A stretch of DNA of 31,525 nucleotides from Actinomycetes bacterium (GTDB lineage: Bacteria; Actinomycetota; Acidimicrobiia; Acidimicrobiales; CADCSY01): positions 1-31,525 of the forward strand of contig JAODBP010000050.1 in the NCBI GenBank assembly GCA_025464025.1, in the 5' to 3' direction. The first letter of the stretch is position 1, and each line of letters begins with the position of its first letter. The notes beneath the pieces are model-generated. The model did not search any database and was not told the origin of the DNA. It saw only the letters and a program-made list of their open reading frames with translations. Of this stretch, positions 20,049 to 27,591 are shown one piece after another. Both the position numbers and the translations under genes were made by a program.

Positions 20049-21315
20049 GGACACCGAGGGCCGCGACCGCTCGGTCGTCGTCCTGCTCGTCAGCCTGCTG
20101 CTGAGCTCGATCGCCTCCATGACCCAGGCCACCGTCCTGGGCAAGCAGGTCTTCGACATCAGCCACCGCGAGCTCGACCTCGGCCTGCTCGGCCTCGTCG
20201 AGTTCGCCCCCGCCCTCCTCCTGGTGCTGGTCACCGGCACGGTCGCCGACCGGTTCGACCGGCGTCGGGTCGCCGCCCTCGGCCTCCTGGGTGAGGCGGC
20301 GGCCACCGGCGGGATCCTCTGGTACGTATCGACCGACCCGACGGCGGTCGGGCCGCTGTTCGGCATCGTGCTGGTGTTCGGCGTGGCCCGAGCCTTCGCC
20401 GCCCCGGCGGCCCGCTCGCTCCCGGCCGACATCGTCGAGCCCGAGCGGGTCCCGTGGGTCGTGGCCCGCTACTCGGCCACGTGGCAGATCGCCTCGATCG
20501 TCGGGCCGGTGACCGGGGGGTTCCTCTACGCCGCCGACGTCCGGCTGCCGTACCTCTTCATCATGGTCGTGACGGTCGGGGCGGCGGCCGCCGTGCTGCT
20601 GGTGCAGCGCCACCAGCCCACCCGGCCGGTCGACGTGCCCGACGAGATCCCGGCCGTCGACCCGCTGCTCACGCCCGCGCCCAAGGCCCGGTTCGGGGAG
20701 GCGTGGGCCGGCCTCCGCTTCATCCGGACCCAGCCGATCCTCCTGGGTGCCATCTCGCTCGACCTGTTCGCCGTGCTCTTCGGTGGGGCGGTGGCACTGC
20801 TCCCGGCCATCGCCGAGGAGCGTCTGGGCGTGGGAGCCGTCGGCTTCGGCTGGCTCCGGGCCGCGGGTGGCATCGGCGCCGCCCTGGTCACGCTCCGCCT
20901 CGCCATCCGCCCGCTCGACCGGCGGGTCGGCCGCACCCTGCTCGTCTCGGTCGGGGTCTTCGGGCTCGCCACCTTGGCCCTCGGCGCCACCCGGAGCTAC
21001 GTCGTCGCGTTCGTGGCCATGCTCGTGCTGTCGGGGGCGGACTCGGTCAGCGTGTTCGTGCGGGCCACGTTGGTGCCGCTGGTGACGCCGCGGTCGAGGC
21101 GGGGCCGGGTGCTCGCCGTCGAGAACGTCTTCATCGGGGCATCGAACGAGCTCGGTGCCTTCGAGTCAGGGGTCGCCGGCCAGCTGCTGGGGCCGGCCGG
21201 GGCGGTGGTGCTGGGCGGCGCCGCGACCCTGGCCATCGCCGCCGGGTGGGGAGCGCTGTTCCCCGAGCTGCGGGACGTCGACGGGTTCCCGGCGCCGGTC
21301 GACGTCGAGGCCTAG
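20047..21315 (+). CDS. MFS transporter, EntS/MFS_3-like
   Basis: A 422-residue major facilitator with about twelve hydrophobic segments in two halves. The loop between TM2 and TM3 reads GTVADRFDRRRVAALG, the MFS motif A. PAARSLPADIVEPERVPWVVARYSATWQIASIVGPVTGGFLY is typical of the MFS_3 subgroup, which contains enterobactin-type exporters. RFGEAWAGLRFIRTQPILLGAISLDLFAVLFGGAVALLPAIAEERLG begins the second half, and VFIGASNELGAFESGVAGQL is the last conserved block. It is most likely an exporter; the substrate is unknown. The start is preceded by TAGGGT and the inverted repeat. The gene ends before a hairpin shared with the convergent DUF4230-like gene. Confidence 0.92.
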   Translation: MDTEGRDRSVVVLLVSLLLSSIASMTQATVLGKQVFDISHRELDLGLLGLVEFAPALLLVLVTGTVADRFDRRRVAALGLLGEAAATGGILWYVSTDPTAVGPLFGIVLVFGVARAFAAPAARSLPADIVEPERVPWVVARYSATWQIASIVGPVTGGFLYAADVRLPYLFIMVVTVGAAAAVLLVQRHQPTRPVDVPDEIPAVDPLLTPAPKARFGEAWAGLRFIRTQPILLGAISLDLFAVLFGGAVALLPAIAEERLGVGAVGFGWLRAAGGIGAALVTLRLAIRPLDRRVGRTLLVSVGVFGLATLALGATRSYVVAFVAMLVLSGADSVSVFVRATLVPLVTPRSRRGRVLAVENVFIGASNELGAFESGVAGQLLGPAGAVVLGGAATLAIAAGWGALFPELRDVDGFPAPVDVEA

Positions 21316-21356
21316 AGAGCGAGCCGCCAGGCGAGCTCTCCATCAGCACAGTGCCC

Positions 21357-21386
21357 CTGATCGGGCGGCGTCAGCCGTCCGATCAG
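21357..21386. terminator. bidirectional hairpin between convergent genes
   Basis: CTGATCGGGCGGC (21357-21369) and GCCGTCCGATCAG (21374-21386) pair over 13 positions with one G-U, around a 4-base loop. There is no U tract on either strand, but the position between two convergent genes fits a two-way terminator. Confidence 0.65.
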
Positions 21387-21423
21387 AACGTCCGGCGGTA
21401 CAACGTGTCAGTCGTGCCGAGGC

Positions 21424-22065
21424 TCAGGTGCCCTTGACCGTCTCGAACGTGATCGTGATGTGCTCGAAGCCGAGGGACTGGAACAGGGCCCGGAGCATCT
21501 TCCGGGTGTTGCCCTCGGCCCGGGCCGTGAGCTTCGAGGCGCCCGCCGCGGCCCGGAGCTTCTTCTCCCCGAGCTGGTAGAGCTCGCGCTCGCTGGTCGG
21601 GTTGTCGGAGAACACCGAGCCCAGCCGGTCGAGCACGCCGCGCTGGCGGTTGAGCACGCGGGAGCGGTCGGGGTCGACGTGCACCGAGTCGATCCGGGCG
21701 TGGGGCAGTACGACGGTGGCCGTCTTGCGGTCGCCGGACACGGTGACGGCGCCCTTGCCGAGGTCACCGAAGTCGACCACGGCGTCGACCGTGCCGAAGG
21801 CGAGGAACGAGACGCGCTCGCCGCTGATGAACGACGGGACGAAGCGGGTGTCGTCCTCGATGTCGATGAGCTCTTGGAGCTGGGCCGAGGCGGCGCGGTA
21901 CTCGCTGAGGTCCTCGAGCCGGTTCAGCAGGGCCGGGGCGCTGCGGTCGACCTTCGAGCTGGAGAACGGGTTGGGCAGCCAGCTCCACGGGTCGAACACG
22001 CTGGCCACCAGGATGACCAGCACGGCGACGGCCGCACCGATGGCGACGGGACGGAGCCTGCGCAT
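21424..22065 (-). CDS. DUF4230-like membrane-anchored protein
   Basis: A 213-residue protein with an N-terminal membrane anchor (about 7-24, VAIGAAVAVLVILVASVF). The extracellular part (SEYRAASAQLQELIDIEDDTRFVPSFISGERVSFLAFGTVDAVVDFGDL, later ATVVLPHARIDSVHVDPDRSRV, and C-terminal LGFEHITITFE) resembles DUF4230. It begins 9 bases after the DUF1501 stop in the same direction, so it is probably the last gene of that operon. Function unknown. No lipobox is visible. Confidence 0.75.
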   Translation of the reverse strand: MRRLRPVAIGAAVAVLVILVASVFDPWSWLPNPFSSSKVDRSAPALLNRLEDLSEYRAASAQLQELIDIEDDTRFVPSFISGERVSFLAFGTVDAVVDFGDLGKGAVTVSGDRKTATVVLPHARIDSVHVDPDRSRVLNRQRGVLDRLGSVFSDNPTSERELYQLGEKKLRAAAGASKLTARAEGNTRKMLRALFQSLGFEHITITFETVKGT

Positions 22066-22074
22066 CCGCAGGTT

Positions 22075-23364
22075 CTAGCTCGGCTGCTCGAGGAAGCCCA
22101 GGTTCTCGTAGCCGCCGCCCAGGAGCTGCCGCGAGTCGGCGGCCAGCCACGAGTCGAGCACCGTCGCGTACACGCTGCGGAAGTCGACGGTCGGCACCAG
22201 GTTGCCGGAGCGGTCGAGCGAGCCGAGCGAGGGCATGGCGCCGTAGAGGCCGCCCTTCACGCCAGCGCCGAGGGCGAAGAGCGCGCTCGCCGTGCCGTGG
22301 TCGGTGCCGTTCGACTGGTTCGCCTGCACTCGGCGGCCGAACTCGGAGAAGGTGAGCACGGTGACCCGCCCGGCGAATCGGGTCGCCAGCTTCTCGAAGA
22401 ACACCTGGAGCCCGGCGTCCAGCTCACCCAGTCGGGTGGCGTGCTCGCCGGGCAGGTTGGCGTGGTGGTCGAAGCTGCCGAACGACACGTGCAGCACCCG
22501 AACGCCGAGGTCGGCGTTGATCAGGCGGGCGGCCAGGTCGAGCTGCTCGGCCAGGCGGCCGGTGGCGAGCTTGTCCTTGTACAGCGGGCGGACCTTGTCG
22601 TTGAGGTCGACCGAGGTGCGGCCGGCCGCGGCGATGGCGTCGCCCCAGGGGCCGAGTCCGGTCGGCCCGGCGCCCATGGCGCGGAGGCACTCGGCCGAGC
22701 GGCGGACCCAGTCGTCCTTGGCCGACGTGCTCAGCCCGTCGCCCAGCGAATCCGGGAGGGCGGTGCCCTTGCGCGCCGCGCCGTTCATCAGGAGCGGCAC
22801 CGAGGTGCCGACGGTGACGGCGTGGAACGGGTCGTTCCCGCCGGGCAGGCCGTCGAGGTAGCGACCGAGCCAGCCGGTCTTCCCCTCGGTCCCGTTGCCG
22901 GTCATCCAGCGAGCCGTGGCCGTGAAGTGGCTGAGGTCGGGCGTGACGTCGCCGACGCCCTGGAGCACGGCGACGTTGCCGGCGTCGAACTGGCCCTTGA
23001 GGAACGCCAGCTTCGGGTGGAGGCCGACGCCGGTGCCGATGGGCAAGGCGTCGGTGGCCTTGATCGCGATGTTCGGCCGCTTGGCGTAGTAGTTCGAGTC
23101 GCCCGTGGGGACCACGGTGTTGAGGCCGTCGTTGCCCCCGCCGAGCTGCACGGTCACGAGGACGCCGTCCTTCGGTCCGATCGGCGTGGCCGCGCCGGCC
23201 AGGTCGGCGAGCCAGGTGGGGAGCAGGGCGCTGGCGCCCAGGCCCATGGCGCTGGCCTGGAGGAAGCGGCGTCGCCCCATGCTCCGGCGGTCGGTCTCAG
23301 CCGGCGTGGCGAGGGCGGCGAGGACCTCGTCGCTGTCGTTGTCGGTGTCCATCTCGCGAGCCAT
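22075..23364 (-). CDS. DUF1501 protein with Tat signal
   Basis: About 429 residues. A twin-arginine motif (GRRRFLQASAMGLGASALL, near residues 30-48) predicts export folded across the membrane. DUF1501 is distantly related to sulfatase/phosphatase folds: VLVTVQLGGGNDGLNTVVPTGD, LHPKLAFLKGQFDAGNVAVLQGVG, HFTATARWMTG, VSFGSFDHHANLPGEH, VTVLTFSEFGRRVQANQSNGTDHGTASALFALG. The His and Asp residues in the last blocks could bind metal. ATG 23364 is chosen over GTG 23367 for its distance from GGGGG. It follows DUF1800 by 9 bases. The pairing of DUF1800 and DUF1501 is widespread, but the function is unknown. Confidence 0.92.
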   Translation of the reverse strand: MAREMDTDNDSDEVLAALATPAETDRRSMGRRRFLQASAMGLGASALLPTWLADLAGAATPIGPKDGVLVTVQLGGGNDGLNTVVPTGDSNYYAKRPNIAIKATDALPIGTGVGLHPKLAFLKGQFDAGNVAVLQGVGDVTPDLSHFTATARWMTGNGTEGKTGWLGRYLDGLPGGNDPFHAVTVGTSVPLLMNGAARKGTALPDSLGDGLSTSAKDDWVRRSAECLRAMGAGPTGLGPWGDAIAAAGRTSVDLNDKVRPLYKDKLATGRLAEQLDLAARLINADLGVRVLHVSFGSFDHHANLPGEHATRLGELDAGLQVFFEKLATRFAGRVTVLTFSEFGRRVQANQSNGTDHGTASALFALGAGVKGGLYGAMPSLGSLDRSGNLVPTVDFRSVYATVLDSWLAADSRQLLGGGYENLGFLEQPS

Positions 23365-23373
23365 CACATCCCC

Positions 23374-24672
23374 CTACGCGAGCTGGGCTTCGGGCGACAG
23401 GAGGGCGAGCATGATCAGGTTCGGGCGTTCGGCCCACCGGGTGGTCGTGCGCTCGGTGCGGAGCCACGCCTCCATGGCCTTCGTCGTCGAGGCGCTCGGC
23501 GCGTCGACGCCGAACTGCTGCAGGGCCTGGCGGACGGCGTCGGGCACGGCGAGCTTGGTGGTGGCGGCGAGGATGGTCTTGCCCTCGTTGGCCTTCCAGC
23601 GCAGGTAGCCGGCGTAGTTCGTCTTGGCCCACTGGGCCGAGGCCGAGACCCAGTAGCCGTTCTGGCGCCAGCCCGACACGTTCGGCGGGTAGAAGGGCTG
23701 TTGGCCCATGCCCTCGAGCCACCACTCCGGGTGGGCGACGTCGCAACCCAGACCGGTGCCCTTCATGCCGGCGACGACGTACTCGATGGGCGAACGGACG
23801 AGGGCGCCCTTGGCCTTGGGGCCGTAGAACTCCGGGCGCAGGAAGATGGCCTTCACCAGGGCGGCGATCGAGAGGCCTGACTGCACGTACGGCGCCACGA
23901 CCGCGTCGATCACGCCGGGCTCCGGGTTCGGGTAGGCGAGGAACGACCAGAGCTTGGTGGCGATGAACCGGGCGCAGGTCACCTGCTTCGAGCCGAGCGT
24001 GATGTCGTCGAGCACGTCGGGGCCGTTCCAGTTCTTGGTGGTGCCGAAGATGGTCTTGGGCCCGGCGTCGTGGTTCCTGGCGTTGAAGGCGTAGTGCCTG
24101 TCCTTGTCGAGCCCGTGGCCGGTCCACGCCTTGGCCCCGCCCACGACGTCGTCCTGGGTGTACTGGTTGACCCCGAGGGTGAACAGCTCCATCGACTCGC
24201 GGGCGAAGTTCTCGTTGGGGGAGCCCTTCACGTTCCGGTCGTTGTCGAGGTACCGGAGCATGGCCGGGTCGACGGCCACGGCCTGGGCCAGGTCGCGGAA
24301 GCTGCCGAGGCCCTTGGTGCGGAAGAGCTGGTTCTGGTTCCAGATGGCCTGGTGGTCGCCGACCTTGTCGAGCGACGAGCAGAAGTGCCCGTGCCAGAAC
24401 AGCGTGAGCTTCTCGACGAGGGCGTCGCCGACGGACGCCGTCCGCATGCGCTCCAGCCATGCCGACGACATGGCGACGTACCGGTCCCAGTAGCCGGCCT
24501 CGGTGTCGGCGAGAAGGGGTGGGTCGGGGAGGGCCACGGCCTTCGCAGGGTCGACGATGCGGTCGACGATCACCTTGATGTCGAGCGGTGCAAGGGCAGC
24601 GATCTCGGCCGGCGTGCCCCCGAACCCGGCACGCCGGAGGAGGTGGGCGACGGCCGAAGGTGGCGTCGGCAT
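23374..24672 (-). CDS. DUF1800 family protein
   Basis: A 432-residue protein. The N-terminal VAHLLRRAGFGGTPAEIAALAP, then LTLFWHGHFCSSLDKVGD, NQNQLFRTKGLGSFRDLAQAVAVDPAMLRYLDNDRN, GSPNENFARESMELFTLGVNQYTQDDV and the later PNVSGWRQNGYWVS are the strongly conserved DUF1800 blocks. No signal peptide is seen, although the partner DUF1501 protein is a Tat substrate; export as a complex is possible but speculative. ATG 24672 is the start. The 46-base gap to the upstream AKR gene contains no good -10, so it may be transcribed from the AKR promoter. Confidence 0.93.
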   Translation of the reverse strand: MPTPPSAVAHLLRRAGFGGTPAEIAALAPLDIKVIVDRIVDPAKAVALPDPPLLADTEAGYWDRYVAMSSAWLERMRTASVGDALVEKLTLFWHGHFCSSLDKVGDHQAIWNQNQLFRTKGLGSFRDLAQAVAVDPAMLRYLDNDRNVKGSPNENFARESMELFTLGVNQYTQDDVVGGAKAWTGHGLDKDRHYAFNARNHDAGPKTIFGTTKNWNGPDVLDDITLGSKQVTCARFIATKLWSFLAYPNPEPGVIDAVVAPYVQSGLSIAALVKAIFLRPEFYGPKAKGALVRSPIEYVVAGMKGTGLGCDVAHPEWWLEGMGQQPFYPPNVSGWRQNGYWVSASAQWAKTNYAGYLRWKANEGKTILAATTKLAVPDAVRQALQQFGVDAPSASTTKAMEAWLRTERTTTRWAERPNLIMLALLSPEAQLA

Positions 24673-24718
24673 TGCCGGTGCATCGGCACGGATGCGCCCG
24701 GCTTGAGCGGTTTCTGCC

Positions 24719-25759
24719 CTACCGGCGCCGGTAGGTCGGCTCCAGCTCCCGCGGCGCGGACGACGGATCGAACGGGTTGACGTCGGTGCCGGGCGGCACC
24801 AGTTCGTCGATGGCGTCGAGGATCTCGGTGGGGATGCGGAGGCCGGCCGAGGCCAGCGAGTCCTCGAGCTGGGGCATCGTGCGGGGCCCGATGATCGCCG
24901 AGGTGACGTCGGGGTGCTCGAGCACCCAGGCCGTGGCCAGGTGCGCCATCGGGATGCCGGCGTCGTCGGCCAGCGTGGCCAGGTGGCCGACCAGCTCGAG
25001 CTTGCGCCGGTTGAGCTCGGCCTCGGGGTCGAAGCCGCCCCAGCGGTTGGCCAGTCGCACGATCCGGGAGCCCTCGTCGAAGTCGGCGGCCGTGCGGTAG
25101 CGGCCGGAGAGCCAGCCGCCGTCGAGCGGGCTCCACACGATCACGCCCATGCCGTAGCGCCGGCACGTCGGGAGCACGGCCCGCTCGATGCCACGCCGGA
25201 AGATCGAGTACGGCGGCTGGTCGCAGCGGTACCGCTCGAGGCCGAGCCGGTCGGAGGTCCACTGGGCCTCGACGATCCGCTCGGCACCGAACGTCGACGA
25301 GCCGAAGGCGCGGATCTTGCCCTGGCGGACGAGGTCGGTGAGGGCGCTGAGCGTCTCCTCCGGCGCGGTCGACGAGTCGAAGCGGTGCTGCTGGTAGAGG
25401 TCGATGTGGTCGACGCCGAGCCGGCGGAGGCTGTTCTCCACCTCGGTGACGATCCAGCGGCGGGAGGCGCCCTGGCGGTTGGTGGCGTCGCCGTCGGCGC
25501 CAGGCATCACGCCGAAGAACTTGGTGGCCAGCACGACGTCGTCGCGGCGCCCCTTGATGGCCTTGCCGACGATCTCCTCCGACTCGCCGTTCGAGTACAC
25601 GTCGGCCGTGTCGATGAAGTTGATGCCGCCGTCGAGGGCGGCGTGCACGATGCGCACGCAGTCGTCGTGGTCGGGGTTGCCGAGGGCGCCGAACATCATG
25701 GCCCCGAGGCAGTGGCGGCTCACCTTGATCCCGGTCTTGCCGAGCGTGCGGAACTCCAT
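24719..25759 (-). CDS. aldo/keto reductase
   Basis: A 346-residue NADPH-dependent AKR of (beta/alpha)8 fold. MEFRTLGKTGIKVSRHCLGAMMFG is the typical start. The catalytic tetrad is in FIDTADVYSNGESEE (Asp, Tyr), LATKFFG (Lys) and DLYQQHRFD (His). The cofactor-binding end reads TSAIIGPRTMPQLEDSLAS. It resembles the YajO/AKR11-14-like bacterial group; the physiological carbonyl substrate is unknown. TACGGT lies eight bases before ATG 25759. It is divergent from a small membrane protein gene across 31 bases. Confidence 0.94.
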   Translation of the reverse strand: MEFRTLGKTGIKVSRHCLGAMMFGALGNPDHDDCVRIVHAALDGGINFIDTADVYSNGESEEIVGKAIKGRRDDVVLATKFFGVMPGADGDATNRQGASRRWIVTEVENSLRRLGVDHIDLYQQHRFDSSTAPEETLSALTDLVRQGKIRAFGSSTFGAERIVEAQWTSDRLGLERYRCDQPPYSIFRRGIERAVLPTCRRYGMGVIVWSPLDGGWLSGRYRTAADFDEGSRIVRLANRWGGFDPEAELNRRKLELVGHLATLADDAGIPMAHLATAWVLEHPDVTSAIIGPRTMPQLEDSLASAGLRIPTEILDAIDELVPPGTDVNPFDPSSAPRELEPTYRRR

Positions 25760-25767
25760 GGAGCCGG

Positions 25768-25784
25768 ACCGTACGCCCTACCGT
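25768..25784. promoter_or_regulatory. divergent leaderless promoters, AKR and small membrane protein
   Basis: Minus-strand TACGGT (25773-25768) is eight bases before the AKR ATG. Plus-strand TACCGT (25779-25784) is six bases before the GTG at 25791. The two -10 boxes are only five bases apart, so the polymerases would exclude each other. Confidence 0.5.
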
Positions 25785-25790
25785 TGGGCC

Positions 25791-26003
25791 GTGCTCCTGG
25801 GCGACGACCTCCTGCCCCTCCTCGTGCTCGCCATCGGCGCGGCCATGGCCCTCGGCAGCGGCCTGGCCCTGGTGCGGCCTCCGGCCGAGGGCAAGCGGGC
25901 CGAGGGCGAGCTGGAGCGCCCGCCGGTCGCGCGCAGCCTGGTCATGATCGGGATCGGGCTGATCGCCGCCCTCTGGGCCCTGGCGAGCCTGATCGCCGGC
26001 TGA
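25791..26003 (+). CDS. small two-helix membrane protein
   Basis: A 70-residue protein. The first hydrophobic stretch is LLPLLVLAIGAAMALGSGLALV and the second is SLVMIGIGLIAALWALASLIAG, separated by a charged loop rich in Arg, Lys and Glu. GTG 25791 sits six bases after TACCGT, a good leaderless start. Frame and hydrophobic pattern support a real gene; no family is recognised. It ends 12 bases from the convergent GltB-like gene. Confidence 0.65.
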   Translation: MLLGDDLLPLLVLAIGAAMALGSGLALVRPPAEGKRAEGELERPPVARSLVMIGIGLIAALWALASLIAG

Positions 26004-26015
26004 TCCCGCACCGAT

Positions 26016-27554
26016 CTACACGTTGGTGGCCGGGAAGGTCTGGGGCTTCGGGGCCCGCATCAGCGCCTTGACGGCCTCCTGGTCGGCGGGGGACGGGAAG
26101 CCCCAGCCGTCGTCGTAGCCGAAGAGCTCGCGGACCGTGGTCGACCCGTATCGCCCGTCGAGCACCTCGATGCGGTCGGGTCCGACCAGGGACGGGTGCT
26201 CCATGCCACAGGCCTGGCTGAGCTGGAGCAGCTCGTGGCGGAGGGTCGCGACGTAGGCGGCGAACCGCACCGACTTGAGCGTCGGGTCGAGCCCCCGGGT
26301 CAGCCACTTCGACTGGGTGGCGACACCGGTGGGGCAGCGGCCGGTGTGGCACCGCTGGGCCTGGATGCAGCCGATCGAGAGCATGGCCTCGCGCCCGACA
26401 CTCACCATGTCGGCGCCGAGTGAGAAGGCGAACAGGGCCGTCTCCGGGAACCCGAGCTTGCCCGAGCCGACGAAGACGACGTCGTCGGTGAGCCCCTGGC
26501 GGGCGAAGGCGGCGTAGACGCGGGAGAAGCCGACCTTGAACGGGAGGGCGACGTGGTCGGCGAAGGCGAGCGGCGCGGCGCCGGTGCCTCCCTCGCCGCC
26601 GTCGACGGTGACGAAGTCGACGCCCCGGCCGGTGGTGGCCATGCGCTCGGTGAGCTCGTCCCAGAAGTCGCCGTCCCCGACGGCCGACTTGATGCCGACG
26701 GGCAGGCCGGTCTCGGCGGCGAGGAGCTCGACGAAGTCGAGGAGCTCGTCGGTGGTCGAGAACGCCGAGTGGCGGGTCGGGCTGATGCAGTCGACGCCGA
26801 CCGGGACGCCCCGGATGGCGGCGATCTCCCGTGAGACCTTCTCGCCCGGCAGCACGCCGCCGAGGCCGGGCTTGGCGCCCTGGCTGAGCTTGATCTCGAG
26901 GGCCCGCACCGGGTTGGCGGCGACGAGGTCGACGAGCCGCGCCAGGTCGAAGCGGCCGGCTCCGTCGCGCACGCTGAAGTAGCCGGTGCCGAGCTGGAAC
27001 ACCAGGTCGCCGCCCTGCTGGTGGTGGGGGGAGAGCCCGCCCTCGCCGGTGTTCTGGAGGCAGCCGGCGAGCTTGGCGCCCTGGTTGATGGCGGAGACGG
27101 CCGCGCCCGAGAGGGACCCGAAGCTCATGCCCGAGGCGTTGACGACCGAAGCGGGCCGGAACGCCTTGGCCCGGCCGCGGGCGGCGCCCAGGACCTTGGC
27201 CGCGGGCACCCGGTCGCCGCCCTCGGTGCTGGCGTCGAGGGGGAACGCCGAGTGCTTGACCACGATGTAGCTGCTCAGCAGCTCGAGGTCGTTGTCGGTG
27301 CCGAACCCGAAGTAGTTGTTCTCCCGCTTGGCCGAGGCGTAGACCCACCGGCGCTGGTCGCGTGAGAACGGTCGCTCCTCGTCGTTGTCGGTGACGATGT
27401 ACTGGCGGATCTCCGGGCCGATGCCTTCCAGCACGAACCGCAGGTGCCCGACGACGGGGAAGTTGCGGAGGATGGCGTGCTTGCGCTGGACGAGGTCGTG
27501 CCCGGCGACCGCCACCAGCAGCGCCGCCAGGACGGCGACGACGATCCAGCCCAC
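26016..27554 (-). CDS. membrane-anchored FMN-binding glutamate synthase-like protein
   Basis: A 512-residue protein equivalent to the FMN and iron-sulfur synthase domain of glutamate synthase (GltB-like) but lacking the N-terminal glutamine amidotransferase domain. One transmembrane segment (about 2-19, GWIVVAVLAALLVAVAG) precedes the domain. Key blocks: NASGMSFGSLSGAAVSAINQGAKLAG, NTGEGGLSPHH, IKLSQGAKPGLGG, VDFVTVDGGEGGTGAAP, VFVGSGKLGFP and a cysteine cluster in GCIQAQRCHTGRCPTGVATQ for the Fe-S centre. GTG 27554 is chosen because TACGAT lies six bases upstream and it keeps the anchor. The longer frame to 27695 is antisense to the MCP gene. It probably reduces something other than the glutamine/2-oxoglutarate pair. 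Confidence 0.9.
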   Translation of the reverse strand: MGWIVVAVLAALLVAVAGHDLVQRKHAILRNFPVVGHLRFVLEGIGPEIRQYIVTDNDEERPFSRDQRRWVYASAKRENNYFGFGTDNDLELLSSYIVVKHSAFPLDASTEGGDRVPAAKVLGAARGRAKAFRPASVVNASGMSFGSLSGAAVSAINQGAKLAGCLQNTGEGGLSPHHQQGGDLVFQLGTGYFSVRDGAGRFDLARLVDLVAANPVRALEIKLSQGAKPGLGGVLPGEKVSREIAAIRGVPVGVDCISPTRHSAFSTTDELLDFVELLAAETGLPVGIKSAVGDGDFWDELTERMATTGRGVDFVTVDGGEGGTGAAPLAFADHVALPFKVGFSRVYAAFARQGLTDDVVFVGSGKLGFPETALFAFSLGADMVSVGREAMLSIGCIQAQRCHTGRCPTGVATQSKWLTRGLDPTLKSVRFAAYVATLRHELLQLSQACGMEHPSLVGPDRIEVLDGRYGSTTVRELFGYDDGWGFPSPADQEAVKALMRAPKPQTFPATNV

Positions 27555-27584
27555 GCCGGCATCGTATGGCCGGCGTGGGCTGGA
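27545..27584 (-). repeat. 16-bp perfect inverted repeat over the GltB-like gene start
   Basis: Arms 27545-27560 and 27569-27584 are exact complements around an 8-base loop. On the minus strand the loop carries the TACGAT -10 (27566-27561) and the second arm contains the GTG start. It follows the chemoreceptor stop by only 7 bases and so can also act as that gene's terminator. Confidence 0.85.
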
Positions 27585-27591
27585 CCTCCGT

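Noticed and set aside
21460..23880. An 806-codon plus-strand frame
   Set aside because: It is antisense to the DUF4230-like, DUF1501 and DUF1800 genes, all of which have convincing motifs.
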